Below, piece after piece: positions 43,031-52,631 of a stretch of DNA of 64,000 nucleotides (position 1 is the stretch's first letter; each line of letters opens with the position of its first letter). The notes below the pieces were generated by a model, which made no database searches, was not told the DNA's origin, and saw only the letters and a list, made by a program, of their open reading frames with translations. Origin of the DNA: Streptomyces capillispiralis (lineage in GTDB: Bacteria; Actinomycetota; Actinomycetes; Streptomycetales; Streptomycetaceae); contig NZ_VIWV01000001.1 in assembly GCF_007829875.1 (NCBI RefSeq), positions 6,570,501 through 6,634,500 on the forward strand, written 5' to 3'. Made by a program: the position numbers and the translations under genes.

Positions 43031-43579
43031 ATGACGAGTGAGCCGGAGCAGCAGTGGGGAGTGGGCACGCAGGACGCGTTCCAGCGTCTGTGGACGCCCC
43101 ATCGGATGGCGTACATCCAGGGCGAGAACAAGCCCAGCGGCCCGGGTGCCGACGACGGCTGCCCCTTCTGCGCGATCCCGGCCAAGTCCGACGAGGACGG
43201 CCTGATCCTCCGGCGCGGTGAGCGTGTGTACGCGGTGCTCAACCTGTACCCGTACACCGGCGGTCACCTGATGACGGTGCCCTACCGGCACGTGGCCGAC
43301 TACACGGACCTCACCGCGCAGGAGACGGCGGAGCTCGCCGAGCTCACCAAGCAGGCGATGACGGCGCTGCGCACGGCGTCGGGCGCGCACGGCTTCAACA
43401 TCGGTATGAACCAGGGCACGGTCGCGGGCGCGGGCATCGCGGCCCACCTGCACCAGCACGTGGTGCCGCGCTGGGGCGGCGACACCAACTTCATGCCGGT
43501 GGTCGGCCACACCAAGATCCTGCCGCAGCTCCTGGCGGACACCCGCAAGATGCTGGCGGACGCCTGGCCGACGGGCTGA
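43031..43579 (+). CDS. HIT-family hydrolase/phosphorylase (Ap4A phosphorylase-like)
   Basis: The 182-residue protein has CPFC near residue 47 and the HIT triad HLHQHVVPRW near residue 140, with NIGMNQGTVAGAGIAAHLHQ preceding it. The same position in M. tuberculosis is held by Rv2613c, an Ap4A phosphorylase; the Streptomyces enzyme may do the same. TATGCT at 43019-43024 is 6 nt before ATG 43031 and no Shine-Dalgarno is seen, suggesting a leaderless mRNA. Confidence 0.88.
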   Translation: MTSEPEQQWGVGTQDAFQRLWTPHRMAYIQGENKPSGPGADDGCPFCAIPAKSDEDGLILRRGERVYAVLNLYPYTGGHLMTVPYRHVADYTDLTAQETAELAELTKQAMTALRTASGAHGFNIGMNQGTVAGAGIAAHLHQHVVPRWGGDTNFMPVVGHTKILPQLLADTRKMLADAWPTG

Positions 43580-43674
43580 CCGGGGCGAAGGCCCGCACCG
43601 GCCGGCCGAACCGGACGCGGGCCCCGGGGCATCCGGCCCGTCCGGCGAGCGCGGACGGGGTCGTTCAGGCCGAC

Positions 43675-43707
43675 GGGGGTGCCGGAGGCGAGACCCCCGG
43701 CACCCCC
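43675..43707. terminator. Terminator between convergent HIT and membrane protein genes
   Basis: GGGGGTGCCGG (43675-43685) pairs with CCGGCACCCCC (43697-43707). It lies in the 147-bp gap between convergent stops and can serve both; a weaker 7-bp stem is at 43590-43623. Confidence 0.65.
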
Positions 43708-43726
43708 ATCTCGACCTTCACGAGGC

Positions 43727-45382
43727 TCAGGCGTCGTAGACGTCGGCCTTCTTGGGCGCCGCGTCCTGCACCGCCGTGCTCAGCGACGACGACCGCGCAC
43801 CGAACTTGGCCGTGTCCACGCCGTTCTCCTCCAGCACCTTGATCGCGGCGGAGTGCACCACCCGCAGCACCGGAGTCGCCGCACGCAACGCGTCGTCCGC
43901 CATGAACCGGTGCCGCCACGGCTTGTCCGCCCACGCGTGACGCAGACCGAACGGCTCGGGCAGGCTCAGCTTGCCGCCGAGCCAGTACAGCAGCGGCGGG
44001 TACCAGGTCAGCGGCGCCCGGGCGGCCAGGCGCACCACCTCGTCCGAGTCGACCAGCGGGAGCTTGACCTTCCGGGTCTCCCAGAACCGGATCGACTTCT
44101 GGACCTCCTTCTCCTTGGCCGCGGGACCACTGGTGAACAGCGAGTGCACCGGCCCCAGCGCGTGCCCGGTCACCTCGATGCGCAGCGTCTGGTGCAGCAC
44201 GGTCACCGTGATCAGCATGGTGATCACCAACTGGCCGTCCCACAGCGTCCACTGCACTCCCAGGTAGTGCCGGTCGCCCGCGCCGAACTGCTGCTTGTTG
44301 CAGATCTCCTGCACGGCGTGCGGCTTGACCTGGTACGCCTCGACGTCCGTGCCGTCGGGACGGGACACCGACCCGGCGTTCTCACCGATCGGGGTGACGA
44401 TCCAGTGGCGCACCGACGGCTTGGGGAAGCCTCCGGTGTGCAGCGGCCCGCGCTCCAGCATGCGCAGCTGGTCGTGGATGGCCCGGACGACGTCCCAGCT
44501 GCGGAACGGGTTGATCTCCCGGCCCGGGTCCGCCGGCACCAGGTCCTCGGCGAGCTGCCAGCTGCCCCAGCGCGTGCCCATGCCGAGTATGCCCTTGGGC
44601 CCGGCGTAGAACACGGAGTTGGACTGCTGCTCGGCGCTGAGCCGGGCCAGGGACTGGCGCAGCGCCTCGGCCGCCGTCTCACCGGGGCTGCTCGGCACCG
44701 CCTCGGGCACCTTGGCGCCGACGCTGCTGCCGGAGAGCAGGCTGCTCCAGCGGTCCCGCAGGTCGTGCGCGGTGCGCTCGCAGATCCGCTTGGCCCAGAA
44801 CCAGCCCACCACCGGGGCGATCACCGACGCCCGCGCGTACCAGCCCCAGAACCCGTCGAACGGCATGCGGATCAGGAACAGCACGGCGAGCCCGCCCACC
44901 GCGACCAGCAGGGTGGTCGCGAGCATGCCGGCCCGCTTGTCCTCGCGCTTGGCCATCGTCGTGCGGATCTGGAAGACCAGCAGCCACACGAGGAGACCGG
45001 GCAGGAACAGCAGCCCGCACAGGACCATGATCGCGCTCAGCCAGTTGTCGCGCTCCCGGCGGATGCGGTGCGCCGCGAGCGCGTGCTCCACCACCACCTG
45101 CGGCTGGGTGCCGAAGGACTGGATGAGCGGCGCGCGGCCGGAGCCCAGCATCCGGTCGATGACCGCCCGGGAGAACGCCTCGCCCAGGTTCGGCCGGAAC
45201 AGCGCCAGCCGGGGCTTGCTCACCGCCGATTTGTGCCATTCGTTGTTGGCCTTGAGTATCTCCTCGGCCTCGTTGTCCCGATAGGCGGCCGAGGCCAGCG
45301 CGAACGTCGGCGTCTGCCCCTCGTCGCCCGTGCGCGGTACCTGCGGACCGAAGAAATCCGCGTAACCGCTCTCAACGGTCAT
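43727..45382 (-). CDS. Large hypothetical membrane protein, 551 aa
   Basis: The 551-residue protein has a soluble N-terminus (about 120 residues), then helices around AIMVLCGLLFLPGLLVWLLV, MLATTLLVAVGGLAVLFLIR and ASVIAPVVGWFWAKRI. A long soluble region follows with one more hydrophobic stretch (GQLVITMLITVTVLHQTLRI) near residue 370. The C-terminus is Ser/Ala-rich and charged. I recognise no family. It interrupts an otherwise conserved PIM/thrS block on the opposite strand. ATG 45382 has GGCGGGA upstream. Confidence 0.75.
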   Translation of the reverse strand: MTVESGYADFFGPQVPRTGDEGQTPTFALASAAYRDNEAEEILKANNEWHKSAVSKPRLALFRPNLGEAFSRAVIDRMLGSGRAPLIQSFGTQPQVVVEHALAAHRIRRERDNWLSAIMVLCGLLFLPGLLVWLLVFQIRTTMAKREDKRAGMLATTLLVAVGGLAVLFLIRMPFDGFWGWYARASVIAPVVGWFWAKRICERTAHDLRDRWSSLLSGSSVGAKVPEAVPSSPGETAAEALRQSLARLSAEQQSNSVFYAGPKGILGMGTRWGSWQLAEDLVPADPGREINPFRSWDVVRAIHDQLRMLERGPLHTGGFPKPSVRHWIVTPIGENAGSVSRPDGTDVEAYQVKPHAVQEICNKQQFGAGDRHYLGVQWTLWDGQLVITMLITVTVLHQTLRIEVTGHALGPVHSLFTSGPAAKEKEVQKSIRFWETRKVKLPLVDSDEVVRLAARAPLTWYPPLLYWLGGKLSLPEPFGLRHAWADKPWRHRFMADDALRAATPVLRVVHSAAIKVLEENGVDTAKFGARSSSLSTAVQDAAPKKADVYDA

Positions 45383-45561
45383 TCCCGCCCCCGATCGCCG
45401 CGACTGTCGTCATGCGGCCTTCCCGACTTCCGTACTGTGCACACCTGTTGATCAGGTATTCAGCGTATCCGCAGCCGTTGTCGTCCGTCGGTGGAAGGCC
45501 CAAGCCGCCCCCAGGTGCGGAGTGAAGCGTTCCGAAGTCGTCCGGAACCGAGGCGCGTGCG

Positions 45562-45594
45562 CGGGCGCCCGCCGGGTCTCCCCGCGGGCGCCCG
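45562..45594 (-). terminator. Hairpin downstream of the EF-G-like gene
   Basis: CGGGCGCCCGC (45562-45572) pairs with GCGGGCGCCCG (45584-45594), an 11-bp stem about 30 nt beyond the stop on the minus strand. Confidence 0.6.
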
Positions 45595-45622
45595 GCGCAG
45601 GCCCGGGCGGGGCCGGCGCGGC

Positions 45623-47821
45623 CTACGAGGCCTTGCGCGCCTCCTCCTTGACCCGTTCCGCGACCTGGGGCGGCATGGGCTCGTGCCGCGCGTACCGGCG
45701 GCTGAAACGGGCGGTGCCGTGCGACAGGGACCGCAGGTCGACGGCGTACCGGCCGATCTCGATCTCCGGGACCTCGGCCCTGACGAGGGTGCGACCGCCG
45801 GGCGACTGCTCGGTGCCGAGCACCCGGCCGCGTCGCCCGGACAGATCGCTCATCACGGCGCCGACGTAGTCGTCGCCGACCAGCACGCTCACCTCGGCCA
45901 CCGGCTCCAGCAGATGGATCCTCGCGTCCGCGGCGGCCTCCCGCAGGGCCAGCGCGCCCGCCGTCTGGAACGCGGCGTCGGAGGAGTCAACCGAGTGCGC
46001 CTTGCCGTCGAGGAGCGTCACCCGCACGTCGATCAGCGGATGCCCCGCGGCGACCCCCTTCACGGCCTGGGCGCGTACGCCCTTCTCGACCGACGGGATG
46101 AACTGCCGCGGCACGGCGCCGCCCACCACCTTGTCCACGAATTCGATGCCGGAGCCGTTGGGCAGCGGTTCCACCTCGATCTCGCAGATGGCGAACTGGC
46201 CGTGCCCGCCGGACTGCTTGACGTGCCGTCCGCGCCCGGCGGCCCTGCCGCCGAACGTCTCCCTGAGCGACACCCGGTGCGGTACGACGTCGACCTGGAC
46301 GCCGTAGCGGTTGCGCAGCCGCTCCAGGGCCACGTCCGCGTGAGCCTCGCCCAGACACCACAGCACCACCTGGTGGGTGTCCTGGTTCTGCTCCAGGCGC
46401 ATCGTCGGGTCCTCGGCCACCAGCCGGGCCAGGCCCTGCGAGAGCTTGTCCTCGTCGGGCTTGCTGTGCGCCTGGATGGCCAGCGGCAGCAGCGGATCGG
46501 GCATCTCCCACGGCTCCATGAGCAGCGGGTCGTCCTTGGCGGACAGGGTGTCCCCGGTCTCCGCGCGGCTCAGCTTCGCCACGCACGCGAGATCGCCCGC
46601 GATCACGTGCGACACCGGCCGCTGCTGCTTGCCGAACGGCGTGGACAGGGCGCCGATCCGCTCGTCGACGTCGTGGTCCTCGTGGCCCCGGTCGGCCAGC
46701 CCGTGCCCGGAGACGTGCACCGTCTGGTCGGCGCGCAGGGTGCCGGAGAACACGCGGACCAGCGAGATCCGGCCCACGTAGGGGTCCGAGGAGGTCTTCA
46801 CGACCTCCGCGACCAGGGGTGCGTCGGGGTCGCACGGCCGGAGCTCGCGCGGCCGGCCGTCGACCGTGGTCACGCCCGGGGTGCCGTGCTCCAGCGGGGT
46901 CGGGAAACCGCGCGTGATCAGTTCCAGCAGCTCCACCGTGCCGAGCCCCTGGCGGGCGCCCTCGGCGGCCGGGGCGGCGGCCAGGACGGGGAAGAACGCC
47001 CCGCGCGCGACCGCCCGCTCCAGGTCCTCGATCAGCGTCCTGACGTCGACCTGCTCGCCGCCGAGGTAGCGGTCCATCAGGGTCTCGTCCTCGCTCTCGG
47101 CGATGATCCCCTCGATCAGCCGGTTGCGCGCCTCCTCGATGAGCGGCGACTGCTCCTCGTCCGGCTCGGACTCCTTGCGCTCACCGGTGGAGTAGTCGAA
47201 CAGCTTCTTCGACAGCAGTCCGGTCAGGCCGGTCACGGGCGCGTGCCCGTCGGCCCCGGCCGGGCCGTGCAGCGGCAGGTACAGCGGCAGCACGGCGTCG
47301 GGGTCGTCCGCGCCGAAGGTCTCCGCGCAGACCCGCGTCATCTCCTCGAAGTCGGCGCGGGCCGCCTCCAGGTGCGTGACGACGATGGCGCGCGGCATGC
47401 CGACGGCCGCGCACTCGTCCCACACCATCCGGGTCGAGCCGTCCACGCCGTCCGAGGCGGAGACGACGAACAGGGCCGCGTCCGCCGCCCGCAGACCGGC
47501 CCTGAGTTCCCCGACGAAGTCGGCGTATCCGGGGGTGTCCAGCAGATTGACCTTGATGCCGTCCCATTCGACGGGCACCAGCGACAGCTGGACGGAGCGC
47601 TGCTGCCGGTGCTCGATTTCGTCGTAGTCGGAGACGGTGCCGCCGTCCTCCACGCGGCCCGCCCGGTTCACCGCTCCCGCGGTCAGCGCGAGAGCCTCCA
47701 CCAGCGTCGTCTTGCCCGATCCGGAGTGGCCGACCAGCACCACATTCCGTACGGACGCGGGGTGGTCGGCCGCCTGTGCCCTGCCGGCGGCTCCGGGGTG
47801 TGTGTGCGCCTTGTCGCCCAT
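45623..47821 (-). CDS. EF-G-like translational GTPase (EF-G2/FusA2 type), degenerate G4
   Basis: The 732-residue protein has the EF-G domain order. G1 is GHSGSGKTTLVEAL near residue 24, G3 is DTPGYADFVG, and domain IV shows CEIEVEPLPNGSGIEFVDKV. The G4 motif, normally NKxD, reads THLE in AIVVTHLEAARADF, and the switch I motif ERGIT is replaced by QQRSVQ. These are traits of the actinobacterial EF-G2 subgroup rather than canonical EF-G. ATG 47821 has GAGG 7 nt upstream. It is divergent from the pgsA-like gene. Its role, translational or otherwise, is not known. Confidence 0.87.
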   Translation of the reverse strand: MGDKAHTHPGAAGRAQAADHPASVRNVVLVGHSGSGKTTLVEALALTAGAVNRAGRVEDGGTVSDYDEIEHRQQRSVQLSLVPVEWDGIKVNLLDTPGYADFVGELRAGLRAADAALFVVSASDGVDGSTRMVWDECAAVGMPRAIVVTHLEAARADFEEMTRVCAETFGADDPDAVLPLYLPLHGPAGADGHAPVTGLTGLLSKKLFDYSTGERKESEPDEEQSPLIEEARNRLIEGIIAESEDETLMDRYLGGEQVDVRTLIEDLERAVARGAFFPVLAAAPAAEGARQGLGTVELLELITRGFPTPLEHGTPGVTTVDGRPRELRPCDPDAPLVAEVVKTSSDPYVGRISLVRVFSGTLRADQTVHVSGHGLADRGHEDHDVDERIGALSTPFGKQQRPVSHVIAGDLACVAKLSRAETGDTLSAKDDPLLMEPWEMPDPLLPLAIQAHSKPDEDKLSQGLARLVAEDPTMRLEQNQDTHQVVLWCLGEAHADVALERLRNRYGVQVDVVPHRVSLRETFGGRAAGRGRHVKQSGGHGQFAICEIEVEPLPNGSGIEFVDKVVGGAVPRQFIPSVEKGVRAQAVKGVAAGHPLIDVRVTLLDGKAHSVDSSDAAFQTAGALALREAAADARIHLLEPVAEVSVLVGDDYVGAVMSDLSGRRGRVLGTEQSPGGRTLVRAEVPEIEIGRYAVDLRSLSHGTARFSRRYARHEPMPPQVAERVKEEARKAS

Positions 47822-48117
47822 GATCCTGCCTCCCGTGCACGGTGAGGTCACTGTGGGCGCGGACCCGCGGAATCCGCGTGCGGTGCGGCTCCGGCGACGC
47901 CCGCGGTCATTCGAGCTTTCCACTCCCGTCACGGCGCGTCCATACGAAGGACGTGATCCCGGCGTTCGGCCAGCTCACGGCGGTGCGGGCCGTCCCGGCG
48001 GCGGGGCTCGGCGGCGGCGCCCGGGTGCCCCGCCACCGCCCCCGCGCCCGCGTGGCTACGATTGGGCCCGCCGGGTGGCCAGTGGGGCCACGCGGCCCAC
48101 CGACCGTCGGGAAGGCC

Positions 48118-48789
48118 ATGCTGAACAAGTACGCGCGTGCATTCTTCACGCGTGTCCTCACACCGTTCGCCGCGTTTCTCATCCGGCGGGGGGTCAGCCC
48201 CGACACGGTCACGCTCATCGGCACCGCGGGTGTGGTCGCGGGCGCGCTGGTCTTCTACCCCATGGGCGAGTTCTTCTGGGGCACGGTCGTCATCACGCTG
48301 TTCGTGTTCTCCGACCTCGTCGACGGCAACATGGCGCGCCAGCTGGGGCGTTCCAGCCGCTGGGGCGCCTTCCTCGACTCCACCCTCGACCGGGTCGCCG
48401 ACGGGGCGATCTTCGGCGGCTTCGCCCTGTGGTACGCGGGCGGCGGCAACGACACCGTCCTGTGCGCGGTGTCGATCTTCTGCCTGGCCAGCGGCCAGGT
48501 GGTGTCGTACACCAAGGCGCGCGGCGAGTCGATCGGTCTGCCGGTCGCGGTCAACGGGCTGGTCGAGCGGGCCGAGCGGCTGGTGGTCTCGCTGGTCGCG
48601 GCCGGCCTCGCGGGCCTGCACGCGTTCGGTGTGCCCGGCATCCAGTACCTGCTGCCCGTCGCCCTGTGGATCGTGGCCGTCGGCAGCCTCGTCACGCTGA
48701 TCCAGCGCGTCGTCACCGTGCGCCGGGAGTCCGCCGAGGCGGAGGCCGCGGAGTCGCAGGAGCCCCAGGGGAGCGAGGCCGCCAAGTGA
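48118..48789 (+). CDS. pgsA: CDP-alcohol phosphatidyltransferase, likely phosphatidylinositol-phosphate synthase
   Basis: The 223-residue membrane protein has the CDP-alcohol phosphotransferase signature DGNMARQLGRSSRWGAFLDS followed by TLDR (Asp residues in the D-x2-DG-x2-AR-x8-G-x3-D-x3-D pattern) and about six helices. In mycobacteria the homologue at this position makes phosphatidylinositol phosphate, the PIM precursor, and the next two genes make PIM, which supports that role here. ATG 48118 has GGGAAGG close upstream. It overlaps the acyltransferase gene by GTGA. Confidence 0.92.
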   Translation: MLNKYARAFFTRVLTPFAAFLIRRGVSPDTVTLIGTAGVVAGALVFYPMGEFFWGTVVITLFVFSDLVDGNMARQLGRSSRWGAFLDSTLDRVADGAIFGGFALWYAGGGNDTVLCAVSIFCLASGQVVSYTKARGESIGLPVAVNGLVERAERLVVSLVAAGLAGLHAFGVPGIQYLLPVALWIVAVGSLVTLIQRVVTVRRESAEAEAAESQEPQGSEAAK

Positions 48790-49727
48790 GCGCCCAGGAG
48801 CGCCTGACCGACGCCCTCTACGGCGCCGGCTGGAGCACGGTCAAGCGACTTCCCGAACCGGTCGCCGTCCGCCTCGGCCGGACCATCGCCGACCTCGCCT
48901 GGAAGCAGCGCGGCAAGGGCGTGCTGCGGCTGGAGAGCAACTACGCGCGCGTGGTGCCGGACGCGGGCCCCGAGCGGCTCGCCGAGCTCTCCCGCGCGGG
49001 GATGCGGTCGTACCTGCGCTACTGGATGGAGTCCTTCCGGCTGCCCGCCTGGAGCGCCGAGCGCATAGCGGACGGCATCGACGTCAAGGACCTGCACCAC
49101 CTGACCGACGGCATGGCGGCCGGCAAGGGCGTGATCCTTGCGCTGCCCCACCTCGCCAACTGGGACCTGGCCGGCGCCTGGGTCACCACCCGGCTCGGCA
49201 TCCCGTTCACCACCGTCGCCGAGCGCCTCAAGCCGGAGACGCTGTACGACCGGTTCGTCGCCTACCGCGAGGGCCTGGGCATGGAGGTGCTGCCGCACAG
49301 CGGAGGCTCCGCCTTCGGCACGCTGGCCCGGCGGCTGCGCGACGGCGGGCTGGTCTGCCTGGTCGCCGACCGCGACCTGTCCGCCTCCGGCGTCGAGGTG
49401 CGGTTCTTCGGCGAGACCGCCCGGATGCCGGCCGGCCCCGCCCTGCTCGCCCAGCAGACCGGGGCGCGGCTGCTGCCGGTGACCCTCTGGTACGACGACT
49501 CGCCGGTGATGCGGGGCCGGGTCCATCCCCCGGTCGAGGTCCCCGAGTCAGGTACGCGGGCCGAGAGGACGTCTGTCATGACACAGGCGCTGGCCGATGC
49601 CTTCGCCACGGGGATCGCCGACCACCCGGAGGACTGGCACATGCTGCAACGGCTGTGGCTGAAGGACCTCGACCCCGCGCGGGATCAGGCGACGGCCCCC
49701 GGGCAGGACCGGGAGGGCACCTCGTGA
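48786..49727 (+). CDS. PIM acyltransferase (PatA-like, HtrB/LpxL superfamily)
   Basis: The 313-residue protein has the HX4D acyltransferase motif in ALPHLANWDLAGAW near residue 122, a downstream LVADRDLSASGVEVRFFGET block and PAGPALLAQQTGARLLPVTL, as in lauroyl acyltransferases. Between pgsA-like and pimA genes it corresponds to the mycobacterial PIM1 acyltransferase PatA (Rv2611c). It should acylate the mannose of PIM at the inner membrane face. Both ends overlap neighbours by GTGA. Confidence 0.9.
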   Translation: MSAQERLTDALYGAGWSTVKRLPEPVAVRLGRTIADLAWKQRGKGVLRLESNYARVVPDAGPERLAELSRAGMRSYLRYWMESFRLPAWSAERIADGIDVKDLHHLTDGMAAGKGVILALPHLANWDLAGAWVTTRLGIPFTTVAERLKPETLYDRFVAYREGLGMEVLPHSGGSAFGTLARRLRDGGLVCLVADRDLSASGVEVRFFGETARMPAGPALLAQQTGARLLPVTLWYDDSPVMRGRVHPPVEVPESGTRAERTSVMTQALADAFATGIADHPEDWHMLQRLWLKDLDPARDQATAPGQDREGTS

Positions 49728-50887
49728 GGATCGGCATCGTCTGCCCGTACTCCTGGGACGTGCCCGGCGGCGTCCAGTTCCACATCCGCGACCTGGCCGA
49801 GTACTTCATCCGCCTCGGCCACCAGGTGTCCGTCCTCGCCCCGGCCGACGACGACACCCCGCTGCCGCCGTACGTCGTCTCGGCGGGCCGCGCGGTGCCG
49901 GTGCCGTACAACGGCTCGGTGGCCCGGCTGAACTTCGGTTTCCTGTCGGCCGCGCGGGTGCGGCGCTGGCTCCACGAGGGCGCCTTCGACGTGGTCCACA
50001 TCCACGAGCCGACCTCTCCCTCGCTGGGCCTGCTGACCTGCTGGGCGGCCGAGGGGCCGATCGTCGCCACGTTCCACACGTCCAACCCGCGCTCCCGCGC
50101 GATGATCGCCGCGTACGCGATCCTCCAGGCCGCCCTGGAGAAGATCAGCGCCCGGATCGCGGTGAGCGAGTACGCCCGCCGCACCCTTGTCGAGCACCTG
50201 GGCGGCGACGCGGTGGTCATCCCCAACGGCGTCGACGTCGACTTCTTCGCGAAGGCCGAGCCCAGACCGGAGTGGCAGGGCGACACCATCGGTTTCATCG
50301 GCCGCATCGACGAGCCCCGCAAGGGCCTGCCGGTACTGATGAAGGCCCTGCCGAAGATCCTCGCCGCCCGCCCGCAGACCCGGCTGCTGGTCGCCGGCCG
50401 CGGCGACGAGGAGGAGGCGGTCGAGTCGCTGCCCCGCGAGCTCCGCCCGCGCGTGGAGTTCCTCGGCATGATCAGCGACGAGGACAAGGCCCGCTTCCTG
50501 CGCAGCGTCGACCTGTACGTGGCCCCCAACACCGGCGGCGAGAGCTTCGGCATCATCCTGGTCGAGGCGATGTCCGCGGGCGCGCCGGTGCTCGCCTCCG
50601 ACCTCGACGCGTTCGCCCAGGTGCTCGACCGGGGCGCGGCGGGTGAACTCTTCGCCAACGAGGACGCGGACGCGCTCGCCGAGGCGGCCCTGCGCCTCCT
50701 GGCGGACCCGGAGCGCCGCGCGGAGCTGCGCGAACACGGCAGTGCCCACGTCCGCCGCTTCGACTGGTCGACGGTCGGCGCGGACATCCTGTCGGTCTAC
50801 GAGACCGTGACGGCGGGTGCGGCGGCCGTGGCGGCGGACGACCGCGCGACGGGCCTGCGCGCCAGGTTCGGGCTGGCCCGGGACTAG
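49724..50887 (+). CDS. pimA: Phosphatidylinositol mannosyltransferase PimA
   Basis: The 387-residue GT-B glycosyltransferase has RIGIVCPYSWDVPGGVQFHI at the start (GGxx donor/acceptor loop) and VVHIHEPTSPSLGLL, AISVSEYARR-like IAVSEYARRTLVEH, the nucleotide-binding TIGFIGRIDEPRKGLPVLMK, and the GT4 EX7E motif region GGESFGIILVEAMSAGAPVL. PimA transfers mannose from GDP-mannose to phosphatidylinositol. Its GTG overlaps the acyltransferase stop, and GGGAGG is upstream. It ends the PIM operon. Confidence 0.94.
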   Translation: MRIGIVCPYSWDVPGGVQFHIRDLAEYFIRLGHQVSVLAPADDDTPLPPYVVSAGRAVPVPYNGSVARLNFGFLSAARVRRWLHEGAFDVVHIHEPTSPSLGLLTCWAAEGPIVATFHTSNPRSRAMIAAYAILQAALEKISARIAVSEYARRTLVEHLGGDAVVIPNGVDVDFFAKAEPRPEWQGDTIGFIGRIDEPRKGLPVLMKALPKILAARPQTRLLVAGRGDEEEAVESLPRELRPRVEFLGMISDEDKARFLRSVDLYVAPNTGGESFGIILVEAMSAGAPVLASDLDAFAQVLDRGAAGELFANEDADALAEAALRLLADPERRAELREHGSAHVRRFDWSTVGADILSVYETVTAGAAAVAADDRATGLRARFGLARD

Positions 50888-51029
50888 GACGACGCCGTCG
50901 CCGCGCGGCGAGGCAGCCGGGGCGGGAGCCGGCGGGAGGGCGCCGCGGAGCGGCGGGCCGCCGCTGGGAGGGGGCGGGGGAGCGGCCCCCGGCTCGGAAC
51001 CGGGGCCCGGCGGTACTAGCCTTCCGCCC

Positions 51030-51572
51030 GTGACCGCAACCCTCATCTGGATCCTCGTCGCCCTCGTCGCCATCGGCCTCTACCTGAGCTGGACGGCGGG
51101 GCGGCTGGACCGGCTGCACGCCCGGATCGACGCCGCCCGTGCCGCGCTCGACGCGCAGCTGCTGCGCCGCGCCTCGGTGGCGCAGGAGCTGGCGACCTCC
51201 GGAGTGCTCGACCCGGCCGCCTCGATCGTGCTGTACGAGGCGGCGCACGCCGCGCGGCAGGCGGTGGAGGAACAGCGCGAGGTCGCCGAGAGCGAGCTGA
51301 GCCAGGCGCTGCGCGCCGTTTTCGCCGACGCCCAGCAGGTGGACGCGGTCCGGGAGGCGCCCGGGGGAGAGGACGCGGCCCTGGAACTCGCCGAGGCCGT
51401 GCGCAGGGTGCCGATGGCCCGCCGCTTCCACAACGACGCGGTGCGGGCCGCGCGGGCGCTGCGCCGGCACCGCAAGGTGCGCTGGTTCCGGCTGGCGGGA
51501 CACGCGCCCTTCCCGATGGCCTTCGAGATGGACGACGAGCCGCCGGCCGCCCTGATCGAACGGGCCGCATAG
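51030..51572 (+). CDS. Membrane-anchored helical protein, LemA-like architecture
   Basis: The 180-residue protein has one N-terminal membrane helix (TLIWILVALVAIGLYLSW) and then long amphipathic helices (RLDRLHARIDAARAALDAQL, LYEAAHAARQAVEEQREVAE) that suggest a coiled coil or four-helix bundle as in LemA proteins. It lacks the strong LemA motif, so the link is structural only. TACTAG (51014-51019) is 10 nt before GTG 51030, with no Shine-Dalgarno; a leaderless mRNA is possible. The function is unknown. Confidence 0.7.
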   Translation: MTATLIWILVALVAIGLYLSWTAGRLDRLHARIDAARAALDAQLLRRASVAQELATSGVLDPAASIVLYEAAHAARQAVEEQREVAESELSQALRAVFADAQQVDAVREAPGGEDAALELAEAVRRVPMARRFHNDAVRAARALRRHRKVRWFRLAGHAPFPMAFEMDDEPPAALIERAA

Positions 51573-51713
51573 GGGCCGTTTCCGGCCACGCCCCGCGGAT
51601 GCCGCCGACCGAAAAGGATCCACCGCCTTCCCATTGGCCCTTGCTGTGGACTGCTCCGCTCACGTTTCCTCGGTGCTGCAGAAACCCCCTCTTTCCCCTC
51701 AGCGAGGTCATTC

Positions 51714-52625
51714 GTGTCCAGCACGCTCACCGAAAACCAGGGTCCCGAGACCGGCACCGCGCGCGTGAAGCGCGGCATGGCCGAGCAGCTCAAGGGCGGC
51801 GTGATCATGGACGTCGTCACGCCGGAGCAGGCGAAGATCGCCGAGGACGCCGGCGCCGTCGCCGTCATGGCCCTGGAGCGGGTCCCCGCCGACATCCGCA
51901 AGGACGGCGGCGTGGCCCGGATGTCCGACCCGGACATGATCGAGGGCATCATCGACGCCGTGTCCATCCCGGTGATGGCCAAGTCCCGCATCGGCCACTT
52001 CGTCGAGGCCCAGGTGCTGCAGTCCCTCGGCGTCGACTACATCGACGAGTCCGAGGTCCTCACCCCGGCCGACGAGGTCAACCACTCCGACAAGTGGGCG
52101 TTCACCACCCCGTTCGTCTGCGGTGCCACCAACCTGGGCGAGGCCCTGCGCCGCATCGCCGAGGGCGCCGCCATGATCCGCTCCAAGGGCGAGGCCGGCA
52201 CCGGCAACGTCGTGGAGGCCGTGCGCCACCTGCGCCAGATCAAGAACGAGATCGCCCGCCTGCGCGGCTACGACAACAACGAGCTGTACGCCGCCGCCAA
52301 GGAGCTGCGCGCCCCGTACGAGCTGGTCAAGGAGGTCGCCGGGCTCGGCAGGCTCCCGGTCGTGCTGTTCTCCGCCGGCGGTGTGGCCACCCCGGCCGAC
52401 GCCGCGCTGATGCGCCAGCTCGGCGCCGAGGGCGTCTTCGTCGGCTCCGGCATCTTCAAGTCCGGCGACCCGGCCAAGCGCGCCGCCGCCATCGTCAAGG
52501 CCACCACCTTCTACGACGACCCGAAGATCATCGCGGACGCGTCCCGCAACCTGGGCGAGGCCATGGTCGGCATCAACTGCGACACCCTCCCCGAGGCCGA
52601 GCGCTACGCCAACCGCGGCTGGTAA
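51714..52625 (+). CDS. pdxS: Pyridoxal 5'-phosphate synthase subunit PdxS
   Basis: The 303-residue TIM-barrel protein matches SNZ/Pdx[59 protein letters not shown] (catalytic Lys), [20 protein letters not shown] (second Lys) and [19 protein letters not shown]. It makes PLP from ribose-5-phosphate, glyceraldehyde-3-phosphate and ammonia from PdxT. GTG 51714 has GAGG about 6 nt upstream. pdxT starts 6 nt after its stop. Confidence 0.97.
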   Translation: MSSTLTENQGPETGTARVKRGMAEQLKGGVIMDVVTPEQAKIAEDAGAVAVMALERVPADIRKDGGVARMSDPDMIEGIIDAVSIPVMAKSRIGHFVEAQVLQSLGVDYIDESEVLTPADEVNHSDKWAFTTPFVCGATNLGEALRRIAEGAAMIRSKGEAGTGNVVEAVRHLRQIKNEIARLRGYDNNELYAAAKELRAPYELVKEVAGLGRLPVVLFSAGGVATPADAALMRQLGAEGVFVGSGIFKSGDPAKRAAAIVKATTFYDDPKIIADASRNLGEAMVGINCDTLPEAERYANRGW

Positions 52626-52631
52626 CCCCTC

